64,000 bases of DNA from Betaproteobacteria bacterium (GTDB lineage: Bacteria > Pseudomonadota > Gammaproteobacteria > Burkholderiales > Casimicrobiaceae): assembly GCA_013298765.1 (NCBI GenBank), contig JAAFJA010000016.1, positions 1 to 64,000 on the forward strand, in the 5' to 3' direction. Positions within the stretch are counted from its first letter, which is position 1, and each line of letters opens with the position of its first letter. Positions 23,845 to 30,999 of the stretch are shown here, piece by piece. The notes beneath the pieces are model-generated. The model worked only from the letters and a program-made list of their open reading frames with translations, was not told where the DNA came from and did no database searches. A program made the translations under genes and the position numbers.

Positions 23845-24158
23845 CGGCTGCCCTCCCCAGCGCGGAGCGCGGCGAGCTCTTCGAGCGCGCGCCGCTGGCG
23901 GGCGCGGCAATCGCACTCGTCGGAGTCGGAGTCGCACACGTCCTCTGCGTCGTGTTCGAGCTCAGTGAGCCGCGCGCGTTGCTCGTCGCGCTCGTCTTCG
24001 AGCTGATCGAGCCCGTTCGCGATCTCGTCGCGGGCGCGCAGCCGCAGCACCTTTCGCTTGGCAAACTTCGCATCGCGGTGCTGGCTGGCCTTCAAACGCC
24101 TCGTGCAGTGGCGCATGCAGGCCAGCATGTGCGCGTGTCTGGCGATGGAGTAGCTCAC
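23841..24158 (-). CDS. coiled-coil protein with Cys cluster
   Basis: A 105-aa protein; the central helix DQLEDERDEQRARLTELEHD is a probable coiled coil. It is followed by an acidic Cys run (DVCDSDSDECDCRARQR). The N-terminal part is His/Arg-rich. ATGA overlaps on both sides. Confidence 0.6.
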   Translation of the reverse strand: MSYSIARHAHMLACMRHCTRRLKASQHRDAKFAKRKVLRLRARDEIANGLDQLEDERDEQRARLTELEHDAEDVCDSDSDECDCRARQRRALEELAALRAGEGSR

Positions 24159-24448
24159 GGGTCACCCGCGTCGAGTTCGCGGCTCACGCCGCGGTAGCAG
24201 TCGATGACGAAGCGCGACTCTTGCGGCGTCGCCTGGCCCTCGTTGTGTCGGTCTCGTGCGCGACAAAGCGCGTGGAGAAGCCCGAGGAGCGACAGTTGCT
24301 CGTGCGTCTCGTGCGGGCAGTGCTCGCACTTGGCGCATCGGTCGCTGACGAGGTAGAGCGAGTGCAGCCCGACAGCGCAGAGAGCACGTCGCCACCACGG
24401 AGCGCGGGGCGCGGTCGGCGCAGACGCGGTGCGATAGGTCGTGGTCAT
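24155..24448 (-). CDS. small CxxC protein
   Basis: A 97-aa protein with WWRRALCAVGLHSLYLV then CAKCEHCPHETHE, a Cys/His cluster like a zinc knuckle. The C-terminal half is helical. ATGA-coupled at both ends. Confidence 0.6.
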   Translation of the reverse strand: MTTTYRTASAPTAPRAPWWRRALCAVGLHSLYLVSDRCAKCEHCPHETHEQLSLLGLLHALCRARDRHNEGQATPQESRFVIDCYRGVSRELDAGDP

Positions 24449-24762
24449 CGTCCGACCTTCCACCCGCCGATGAGCGACAGCCATGTGATCGGGTCGGCGA
24501 CTCGCGGCGTCTGCTTCTTCTCGCCGAGGGCGAAGCACGTACCGAGGTTCTCGACCTGCGTTTCGCTTGGATTCTTCCCGAGCCGATCGTAGGCCATCGT
24601 AAGCAGCCTCGCGGTTGCGCCGCTGAGATGCACGCCATCCGGCAGAGCGCAGCAGACGAACACGGGGTGCGTCTCCGTCTCGCACAGCGATCCGATCGCG
24701 ACACGACTCCCGACGAAAGGATCGAGCAAGAGGTACAGCACGCGATACGAAAGCGCACTCAT
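24445..24762 (-). CDS. hypothetical protein
   Basis: A 105-aa protein from ATG 24762 (ATGA overlap). Mixed alpha/beta: SALSYRVLYLLLDPFVGSRV, then VFVCCALPDGVHLSGATARL and a C-terminal WLSLIGGWKVGR. No family recognised. Confidence 0.65.
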   Translation of the reverse strand: MSALSYRVLYLLLDPFVGSRVAIGSLCETETHPVFVCCALPDGVHLSGATARLLTMAYDRLGKNPSETQVENLGTCFALGEKKQTPRVADPITWLSLIGGWKVGR

Positions 24763-25133
24763 CGATCGCTCCATTCCGAAGCCAGACGGAGCACCGTGTC
24801 GACGACCTCGACGGCGGTGTCTGCGGGGGTTCCATGGATGATGGCGAGGACCTCAGCGCGACTCTTGCACCAGCGCATGACGCTCCAGTGACCCGGACCC
24901 CGATCAGTCCCAAAGACGGCATCGTCGGTGTCCACCGCCACGTCGCCACCATCCATCGCGCGAGCGACGAGACGAGCACGAATGCATGATGCAATGGCAG
25001 AGAGAAAGCTCTCGTAGAGAGCGAGCGCGTCGAGCGCTGCGCTCTCGTCGGGTACAGCGTGATCGTAACTCCATTGGTACAAGAGCTCTCCACTGTAAGA
25101 GTCGATGGTCGGTTTCCACTTCTCTCCAGCCAT
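24759..25133 (-). CDS. hypothetical helical protein
   Basis: A 124-aa protein from ATG 25133 (TGATG). A first strand pair (SYSGELLYQWSYD) is followed by a helix (YESFLSAIASCIRARLV) and then by VEVVDTVLRLASEW. Composition is normal for a soluble protein. Function unknown. Confidence 0.65.
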   Translation of the reverse strand: MAGEKWKPTIDSYSGELLYQWSYDHAVPDESAALDALALYESFLSAIASCIRARLVARAMDGGDVAVDTDDAVFGTDRGPGHWSVMRWCKSRAEVLAIIHGTPADTAVEVVDTVLRLASEWSDR

Positions 25134-25696
25134 CACGAACGCTCCCGAACAAACCGAACTCCGAGCTCTTCGAGTCTGGACTCCGCGGCACGCTGGTTTG
25201 CTTCGGGACCTTCCTCCTTGCCATCGGCGACTGGATTGGGATTCTTAGAGTGGTGAGTATCGATCATCCACGAATCCGCGGAAGCAGCCATGACCCACTG
25301 TCCAAGCTCAGCAGACCACTCTGGACCATCTGGCTCATCTTCGTCGAATCTCCACCGCAGCACCGGCACCGGCTCGTATCGATCCCGGATGGCGCCGTAC
25401 ATCTCGCGCATGTACGCGTCAGCGACGCGCATCGCAGCGGCCTTCGCCTCTGCTTCGGTAGCGTACGGACCATGATGGGCCAGGTGCTCCGTGTCGATGA
25501 GGTACTGATGGGAGCCAGCCCTCAGCGTGAACGACCAGACCATCGTCTCGTCGTCCTCGTCGTCATCGACCTCCCAGTTTTGGGCGATGGTCGCGCACAA
25601 CTGAATCGGCTTTGCGATGACGTCCTTGCGAAACTGTCGCGGATGGTCTTCGATTTCCAGGACCCATCCATCGTCAGCGCTCTTCTCGATCGTCAT
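25133..25696 (-). CDS. PVLxW/LGVRFR family protein (longest member)
   Basis: A 187-aa protein. The N-domain (WSFTLRAGSHQYLIDTEHLA), helix AEAKAAAMRVADAYMREMYG, PVPVLRWRFDEDEPDGPEWS, then LGQWVMAASADSWMIDT and C-terminal AAESRLEELGVRFV are all present. It is the best reference sequence for the family. Confidence 0.75.
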   Translation of the reverse strand: MTIEKSADDGWVLEIEDHPRQFRKDVIAKPIQLCATIAQNWEVDDDEDDETMVWSFTLRAGSHQYLIDTEHLAHHGPYATEAEAKAAAMRVADAYMREMYGAIRDRYEPVPVLRWRFDEDEPDGPEWSAELGQWVMAASADSWMIDTHHSKNPNPVADGKEEGPEANQRAAESRLEELGVRFVRERS

Positions 25697-25926
25697 CGGA
25701 TTCCTCCATCCTCGACAACCTTGACGCCGTACAGCGCGAATGCGCCTAACAGAAAGATGACGATCGTCAGACAGGCCCGAGTCACCACGTCGTCAACGAA
25801 GACGCTGACGAACGAAGCGGTCATCAGAACGATGACGGCGCAGACGGCGACGGCGATAAACACCATCGACAGCAGGAGAGCCGTGAACAGGCAGAATACC
25901 GCGACGGTCTTGGCGAAGCGTCTCAT
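25693..25926 (-). CDS. small membrane protein
   Basis: A 77-aa, very hydrophobic protein: VAVFCLFTALLLSMVFIAV, AVIVLMTASFVSVFV and CLTIVIFLLGAFALYG give about three membrane segments. ATG 25926, or GTG 25932 overlapping the previous stop. No family. Confidence 0.65.
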   Translation of the reverse strand: MRRFAKTVAVFCLFTALLLSMVFIAVAVCAVIVLMTASFVSVFVDDVVTRACLTIVIFLLGAFALYGVKVVEDGGIR

Positions 25927-25928
25927 GT

Positions 25929-26120
25929 TCACAGCTTGTCTTGGGATGTACCGTAGTCGATCTCCTCTTCACGCATGAAGACGAGATAGCCCGTGCAGTT
26001 GTTGATGTCTCCACTAGCCACCAACCGCCAGTCGCTGCCGTTATACTCTTCCAAGACGGACTGAATGAGACGGCACGGACCGAACTCTTCGTAGGCATAA
26101 TGGTAGGTCTTCTTCGGCAT
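25929..26120 (-). CDS. DUF4177-like small protein (tentative)
   Basis: A 63-aa protein with GGAG upstream of ATG 26120. The pattern YHYAYEEFG ... LIQSVLEEYNGSDWRLVASG ... GYLVFMREEE resembles the DUF4177 fold (helix, G-x-x-GW-x-L-V, edge strand), though the usual Gly-Trp is SDW here. Function of that family is unknown. Confidence 0.55.
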   Translation of the reverse strand: MPKKTYHYAYEEFGPCRLIQSVLEEYNGSDWRLVASGDINNCTGYLVFMREEEIDYGTSQDKL

Positions 26121-26176
26121 CGCCACGGTCTCCTTGATAGCTTCACCCTCTCGGGTAGAGAGGCGCGTTGTCTCGT

Positions 26177-26437
26177 TCAGCGCTTCAGCGTCTTGATGTC
26201 GTTTGCGATCCTCGATGCCACTGTTCTCGCGTACTTGTTCGAGTCGAGCGCGAGAGCATCGGCGCACCGCTTCGCGACGGCCGAAGCCTCATCGAGTGTC
26301 GCGTTGGCATGCAATTGGAATAGAAGTGCCGCATCGAAGACATCGACAAGAAGACTTAGCCTCTCTAGATCCTTATACGCATCGAGGATCTTCTCGGCCT
26401 GTGCGAACGCCTCGATTCGATCGACGCCGGTGATCAC
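26177..26437 (-). CDS. small helical protein, paralogue of the 15495 C-domain
   Basis: An 86-aa protein from GTG 26437 (GTGA overlap). Entirely helical; LLFQLHANATLDEASAVAKR and VASRIANDIKTLK match the end of 15495-15926. Lacks the zinc-ribbon module. Confidence 0.65.
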   Translation of the reverse strand: MITGVDRIEAFAQAEKILDAYKDLERLSLLVDVFDAALLFQLHANATLDEASAVAKRCADALALDSNKYARTVASRIANDIKTLKR

Positions 26438-26883
26438 TTCACTCTCTCCGCCATGCGCTCGACAGCATCCGGGACTGCACGAAGAGCAGCGAGCTCCGCC
26501 TCATCCTTGGTGCGAGTGTGCTCGATGAAACTGGCAAACGTCACGCCTCCATAGCGGATCGCCCACGAGTAGACGCAGTCCGGCGCCTCTCCGTTGTAGG
26601 CGATGAATTTGAACTCCTCCACGTCGACGTCGACGAGAAAGCCGTCGATCACGCCGTACCATCGACACACCGACGTGGGGCGCATCGGCTCTTTCTCGCA
26701 CAGGCCCAGCCGACGCGCGTTCTTGCGCGCACGCTTGAGCGCCGCTGCGAGCATCCGACGCTCGTCCTCCGGCGTCTTCTCTCGAGGGCGATGCTCGCGT
26801 GGATGGGTGCTGGAACCAGAGACCCCGAGGGAGACCAAAAGAGTAGCGGTCCTCATGATGCTCGTGAACGATCGTGGTCTCAT
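26434..26883 (-). CDS. hypothetical protein, unit-leading
   Basis: A 149-aa protein. ATG 26883 lies 7 nt after the predicted +1 of the promoter at 26897-26925. The N-terminus MRPRSFTSIMRTATLLVSLG could be a weak signal peptide or anchor. The rest is soluble: MLAAALKRARKNARRLGLCE, then a beta domain DGFLVDVDVEEFKFIAYNG. Confidence 0.65.
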   Translation of the reverse strand: MRPRSFTSIMRTATLLVSLGVSGSSTHPREHRPREKTPEDERRMLAAALKRARKNARRLGLCEKEPMRPTSVCRWYGVIDGFLVDVDVEEFKFIAYNGEAPDCVYSWAIRYGGVTFASFIEHTRTKDEAELAALRAVPDAVERMAERVK

Positions 26884-26896
26884 CTGCGTCTGTTGA

Positions 26897-26925
26897 CAGC
26901 TACTTCTGCCAATCGCGAAAGTCAA
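26897..26925 (-). promoter_or_regulatory. sigma70-like promoter TTGACT-17-TAGCTG
   Basis: Minus strand. Predicted leader GACGCAG before ATG 26883. The -35 box overlaps the stop region of the upstream gene (ends 26922). A TTGACA on the plus strand at 26894 lies within it. Confidence 0.55.
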
Positions 26926-27245
26926 CTTTGATGACGTCGATCGATCCAAACGAACCAGACTGCCGACGCCAAGATCACGATGGAATACAGGCACGCGCTG
27001 AGCGACAGAAACAGCACCACGTCCTTCCAAGTCATCGGGCTCGATGCGCGCGAACGATCAGGGGCGAGCGAGAAGAACAGCATCCCGCCAAGGACCAGAA
27101 CCAGCAGCGAGGACCGCGACGAACGACAAGTCGCGTGAAGGTCGCAAGACCAAGGGTGAATCTCGCATGAAGGATGCTCGAGAAGCCCATCGACCTTCAC
27201 CGCGGGCAATGCTCGGCGCTCCTCGCCGTCGTCTCCTTCGCTCAC
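26922..27245 (-). CDS. two-TM membrane protein
   Basis: A 107-aa protein from GTG 27245 (GTGA overlap). A Cys/His-containing N-terminal half (CEIHPWSCDLHATC) is followed by membrane segments SLLVLVLGGMLFFSLA and VVLFLSLSACLYSIVILASA, then a short basic tail. Confidence 0.6.
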   Translation of the reverse strand: MSEGDDGEERRALPAVKVDGLLEHPSCEIHPWSCDLHATCRSSRSSLLVLVLGGMLFFSLAPDRSRASSPMTWKDVVLFLSLSACLYSIVILASAVWFVWIDRRHQS

Positions 27246-27595
27246 GACGGCCTCGAGGAGCGGCCTTCCGCAGGACTCGGGGCTGGCATCTTGAAGAGCA
27301 CCGCCGTCACGGTGAGCATCAAGATCAGCCAGCACGCGGAGGAGATCGCGCCAAATGGGATCGCTCCCCACAGCACATCGTCGTGCAGCTCACGCTCGAA
27401 CGCCGCTTTGCTCTGCTCGAGCCTCGCAACATGAGCCCCGAAGCCGAGCAGCGAGATCAGCGAAATCCCGTTGATCGCCCGGCGCCAAAATCGCTCCCGA
27501 CGCTCCGCATCGGCTTGGCGGGCCTGTGCGACGCAGAGCTCGTGCGCGAGCCTCGAGATCTCCTTCTTCATGGACGCTGCATCATCGCGGTACAT
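27242..27595 (-). CDS. coiled-coil membrane protein
   Basis: A 117-aa protein. The N-terminal helix (KKEISRLAHELCVAQARQAD) is amphipathic and charged. Two hydrophobic stretches follow (AINGISLISLLGFGA and AISSACWLILMLTVTAVLF), and the tail is Ser/Pro-rich. Confidence 0.65.
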   Translation of the reverse strand: MYRDDAASMKKEISRLAHELCVAQARQADAERRERFWRRAINGISLISLLGFGAHVARLEQSKAAFERELHDDVLWGAIPFGAISSACWLILMLTVTAVLFKMPAPSPAEGRSSRPS

Positions 27596-27639
27596 GACCC
27601 CGTTCTCTCACGCTTCGAGCGGAGGGAGCAAAGCCCCAG

Positions 27640-27891
27640 TCAGCCTTCGGATCGGCTCGGGAAGAGTGCGAGCTGCCGATCTTCGTCCCCTCGGATGACG
27701 CCGTCCTGAGCGTCCGCAGAGCGCCACGAGCAAGGACGCAGCTGCTCGAGCTTCTTCGACATGAAGTCGATGGAGCACTTGAGCTCGAGCCTCTCCTGCA
27801 CCCAATCGAGAGGGAGGCGCGCGAGCAGCGAACGGAGCCCGCCGATCTGAAAGGACAAGGACCTGGCCTCTTCCTCCTCTGCAGCGGTCAT
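27640..27891 (-). CDS. small hypothetical protein
   Basis: An 83-aa protein from ATG 27891 (TGATG; an earlier ATG at 27897 is possible). An acidic N-terminal helix (AAEEEEARSLSFQIGGLRSL) leads to WVQERLELKC and a charged C-terminus. No family. Confidence 0.6.
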   Translation of the reverse strand: MTAAEEEEARSLSFQIGGLRSLLARLPLDWVQERLELKCSIDFMSKKLEQLRPCSWRSADAQDGVIRGDEDRQLALFPSRSEG

Positions 27892-28286
27892 CACCATTGC
27901 GCTCGCACCCACTTCGAGCCCTCGAAGAACCGAGCGACACGCTCGAGAAACGCCAGCTGGTGCTTCTCGAGGACGGTGCGCTCGTCGTAGGTAACGTCTT
28001 CCGTTCGGATCTCGCGACGGTGGCTCACGACAAAGAGCCTGTTTCGAACGGCGACGAGCTGCAGCGTCGCTCGCAAGAGCCTGGCGAACATCCTGCAATC
28101 TGCTGGCGTTCTCACAGAGAACTCCTGCCAGTCCTCTCCGATGAACGCTTGCCTGCCCGGCGTCTGAGAAGGCCCCCAGCCCGCGAGCAACCCGCATCCG
28201 CTCGAACGGAGGAAGCCTAGCATCGGACCTGTCAGGACCATCTTCGCTTTGCGGTGATTCACCAGAGTCGTGCCCACGTTCATCAT
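27891..28286 (-). CDS. hypothetical protein
   Basis: A 131-aa protein with AGAAGGG just before ATG 28286. Glycine-rich middle (SSGCGLLAGWGPSQTPGRQA), then strands LLRATLQLVAVRNRLFVVSH and a C-terminal helix ending SKWVRAQW. It leads the unit driven by the promoter at 28306-28333. Confidence 0.65.
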   Translation of the reverse strand: MMNVGTTLVNHRKAKMVLTGPMLGFLRSSGCGLLAGWGPSQTPGRQAFIGEDWQEFSVRTPADCRMFARLLRATLQLVAVRNRLFVVSHRREIRTEDVTYDERTVLEKHQLAFLERVARFFEGSKWVRAQW

Positions 28287-28305
28287 CCCTTCTGAGCCGA
28301 CGCTC

Positions 28306-28333
28306 ATGATAGCCGATCGACGGCCACCGCCAA
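28306..28333 (-). promoter_or_regulatory. promoter TTGGCG-16-TATCAT
   Basis: Minus strand. Predicted +1 near 28299, leader about 13 nt with AGAAGGG. The same -35/-10 pair (TTGGCG, TATCAT) recurs at 47018-47046 before the RadA-like gene. Confidence 0.5.
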
Positions 28334-28363
28334 GAAAGCTCGCTGCGCGTCGCGAGGACTGCT

Positions 28364-29563
28364 TCAGGGCTTTGCGAACAGGTCTTGGGCGGCCTTCTTG
28401 ACCGCGGCCGCCATCGAGTCGACGTACGCAACGTGGTCGTCAGACTCCACGTCGATCATGCCCGAGGTGGCGCCGAAGATCGGAGATACGCGACGCTCGT
28501 CCTCGCTCTGATCGAGGATCACCGACAGCACGGCGTCGGTGAATCTGATCGCAGGAGACTCCGTGTCCAGCGCCCGCCACAGCATGCTCCTCCGCATGAC
28601 CCGAAGCATCGCAGCCTCTTTCTCGCGATGGTCGGAGCGAGCCCAGCGAACGATCTTGGACCAGACGAGGCTGTAGTAGTTCGAAACTTGATCCACTGGC
28701 TGCTCGTAGAGCCAGTAGATCATCCCCACCTCGCTCGCGAAGTGGGCCGCGATGAGCGCCCCGTATGGAGCGCTACGAAGAAAGGCGCAGGCCAAGAAAG
28801 AGTCGATGTCGCTTCCGATCATCTCCTCGCGCTTGGCGTCGTGAAGGAGGACCTGCTCCAGGCAACCGTCCAGCACCTGTTCTTGGCTGCACAACCCAGA
28901 CGCGGCCAAGGACTGCTTGATCACGTCTCCGTAGAGGTCGTTGATAGACTCCTCGCTGGAGAACTCGTTGATCGCCATCCATCGACGTCGCAGATCGGTC
29001 GTCGCGCCGTCCGTCGATGGAAGCCCGTCGATGAGGTGCTCGAGCAGCACGCGGACTTGACCGCGATCGGTTCGGTTGATCCTCGATCGCTGCTCTTCCG
29101 TGAGATCTGGGACAGCCTTGAAGAGCTCATCCTCCGAGACGTTCAGCGCAGCGATGGCCATCGTTCGAACAGCGTTCTCATAGACCGTCAGCTTCAGGCG
29201 CAGAGGGTGCCCAGAGCCTCCGGCGGAGGGCTCCCATCCGCTTCCAACCCTCCAAAGGAGCCAGTTGTGCATCCGGAGGATCGCGTCTCGCATGAGACCA
29301 CCATGAGTCCCCGATGCCTGCCCGCAGAGCGCCGAGGCGGCCTCGAGGACCGGGATCGCGTGCCTATCGCCGATGGCGTACCGCTGATCCGGGGCGAGAC
29401 GAAGGATGTCTCGAGATCCATTGCTCGCGTCGAACGCCATCTCGAGCTTGAAGGCTTCCTCGTAACCGATCTCAGCCATGTCGGCTCGAGACATGGGCCA
29501 GCCAAACATGTATGGCAGGCTGAGGTGCGAGATGTAGTGAGTCAATCTCTCGAATTTCATCAT
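28364..29563 (-). CDS. large helical hypothetical protein
   Basis: A 399-aa protein with GAGGAG about 14 nt before ATG 29563. Mostly helical and acidic, with segments such as LLEHLIDGLPSTDGATTDLR, AAHFASEVGMIYWLYEQP and ATSGMIDVESDDHVAYVDSM. No membrane segment, signal peptide or known catalytic motif. Possibly structural or regulatory; unknown. Confidence 0.75.
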   Translation of the reverse strand: MMKFERLTHYISHLSLPYMFGWPMSRADMAEIGYEEAFKLEMAFDASNGSRDILRLAPDQRYAIGDRHAIPVLEAASALCGQASGTHGGLMRDAILRMHNWLLWRVGSGWEPSAGGSGHPLRLKLTVYENAVRTMAIAALNVSEDELFKAVPDLTEEQRSRINRTDRGQVRVLLEHLIDGLPSTDGATTDLRRRWMAINEFSSEESINDLYGDVIKQSLAASGLCSQEQVLDGCLEQVLLHDAKREEMIGSDIDSFLACAFLRSAPYGALIAAHFASEVGMIYWLYEQPVDQVSNYYSLVWSKIVRWARSDHREKEAAMLRVMRRSMLWRALDTESPAIRFTDAVLSVILDQSEDERRVSPIFGATSGMIDVESDDHVAYVDSMAAAVKKAAQDLFAKP

Positions 29564-29604
29564 AGGTATTCTCTTCTCCTCGAACTGGTAGACGTCGTCT
29601 GGAC

Positions 29605-30429
29605 TCAGAAAGGGATGTCCTCTCCGCTGCCCTCGTTGGGTGGCGTGCCCTCTCGACCCTGGAGCCACGCCCTGGGCGTGCCGTCGTCCTGCGCAACTCC
29701 TACGGAGTCGTCGTCTTCCGGGACTTCATCCTCGATCGGCGCTTGAGCCTGCGGCTCGTTCGTCTCCGGGATGGCATGCAACCACGGGACGATCTCTGTG
29801 ATCATGTACGCGTTCAAGACGACGTCGCGATCGTATCGCTCGACCTCGGTCAGATCCGAGAGCTTGACTCCACGGCGAAGGAACCTCGACTGACGAAAGC
29901 CTTGGTCTGCAATCCACGCCGAGCCTGGCGCGAGCATGATCTTCGACATCGACCCGCGCTGATTGACGTCCATGTCCGCGATGTCGCCGACGAAGAAGTT
30001 CGTGACGGTCTTCACGAAGACCCGAGAACCCTGGTTGAGCACGCTATACCAAGATTCGGGCTCCTTGAACATCTGCTCGTACTCGGGTCGCCGATCGAGC
30101 ACCTCCTTCAGCTCTTCCTCGGAGAGGTTGTTCGACTCGGGGATCGGGTGCGCCCACGGGGTGATCTCCGTGCAAACATCCCATCGAATCCAGACGGGAG
30201 TCTCGTAGCGCTCCACTTCCGTCGCGTTCGTCGGTCCGCTGTTGAGGAACACCGACTGACGGACGCCCTGGTCGGCGAGCCACGCGGCAGGCCAGAGGCA
30301 AACCATGTCGGGCTCGTCGTCCTCGGTTTCCTTGACCGCGACGACCTTGCCGATGAAGTAGTTCGTGATGGACTTCACGAACACGACTTCGCCGACGTTG
30401 TGATTGAATGGATCGAACTTGCGAGTCAT
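29605..30429 (-). CDS. duplicated phage-type domain with SSB-like tail
   Basis: A 274-aa protein with two copies of one domain (about 10-105 and 130-235). Each runs VFVKSITNYFIG/VFVKTVTNFFVG, AAWLADQGVRQS/SAWIADQGFRQS, ATEVERY/LTEVERY, EITPWAHPIPE/EIVPWLHAIPE. Single-copy relatives with VRTVT...DAAWIADTGRF patterns are common unnamed phage proteins, from memory. The last eight residues GSGEDIPF after an acidic Pro-rich linker look like the C-terminal peptide of single-strand DNA-binding proteins, which docks repair and replication proteins. It has a promoter (30460-30488) and GGAG. DNA-metabolism role is inference. Confidence 0.7.
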   Translation of the reverse strand: MTRKFDPFNHNVGEVVFVKSITNYFIGKVVAVKETEDDEPDMVCLWPAAWLADQGVRQSVFLNSGPTNATEVERYETPVWIRWDVCTEITPWAHPIPESNNLSEEELKEVLDRRPEYEQMFKEPESWYSVLNQGSRVFVKTVTNFFVGDIADMDVNQRGSMSKIMLAPGSAWIADQGFRQSRFLRRGVKLSDLTEVERYDRDVVLNAYMITEIVPWLHAIPETNEPQAQAPIEDEVPEDDDSVGVAQDDGTPRAWLQGREGTPPNEGSGEDIPF

Positions 30430-30459
30430 GCCTTGGGCTCCGCTGGTTGGTGGTGAGGC

Positions 30460-30488
30460 GTCATAGAACGCCGATCACCAACAGTCAA
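30460..30488 (-). promoter_or_regulatory. sigma70-like promoter TTGACT-17-TATGAC
   Basis: Minus strand, extended -35 CTGTTGACT, 17-nt spacer, -10 TATGAC. Leader about 24 nt with GGAG before ATG 30429, so unlike many others here this transcript has an SD-led start. Confidence 0.65.
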
Positions 30489-30518
30489 CAGAGAGGCATC
30501 TCGCAGAGGACGAATGCC

Positions 30519-30947
30519 CTATCGAGAGGAGGCTCGAAAGGCTGCGGCGACCGCGACTCCAACCGCGGCCCCGACGGCCACCGCGGCGAGGGTCCTCCCG
30601 AGCTCATAGGGGACGATCTTCAGCGTCGGATCGACGATCCAGTAGCCGAGCTCCTCGAGAAACTTCTGGAAGGAGATCGGATCCCGTGTGGTCGCCACGG
30701 CCCCGCTCCATCCCGGAGAGAGGTCTCGTGGGCTTCGGATCTCGAAGAGCGTCGTCTCGTCCTCCGCTCGACTCAACAGCCCGAAGCGCACCTTCTGCCG
30801 GTTCCGCGTGGGGATGACCTCCAGGTGCTTCGTGAAGAAAGCCTCCGGGATCTGCAGCTCCGGGGTGAACTCCAAGACGAACTGATCCGCCCCCAGCGTT
30901 GGGTTGTACACGGCCTCGAGGACACGAACGATGCGATCCTGCTTCAT
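30519..30947 (-). CDS. C-terminally anchored hypothetical protein
   Basis: A 142-aa protein (MKQDRIVRVLEAVYNPT...). Beta-rich soluble part (ADQFVLEFTPELQIPEAFF, KVRFGLLSRAEDETTLFEI). A Gly/Ala-rich C-terminal membrane segment (TLAAVAVGAAVGVAVAAAF) sits before a basic end. Next to the endolysin-like gene. No family. Confidence 0.7.
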   Translation of the reverse strand: MKQDRIVRVLEAVYNPTLGADQFVLEFTPELQIPEAFFTKHLEVIPTRNRQKVRFGLLSRAEDETTLFEIRSPRDLSPGWSGAVATTRDPISFQKFLEELGYWIVDPTLKIVPYELGRTLAAVAVGAAVGVAVAAAFRASSR

Positions 30948-30999
30948 CGCTCGATGATCCCCCCGAAGACGACGCAGACTCAAGAGCCTTCGGATCCGC

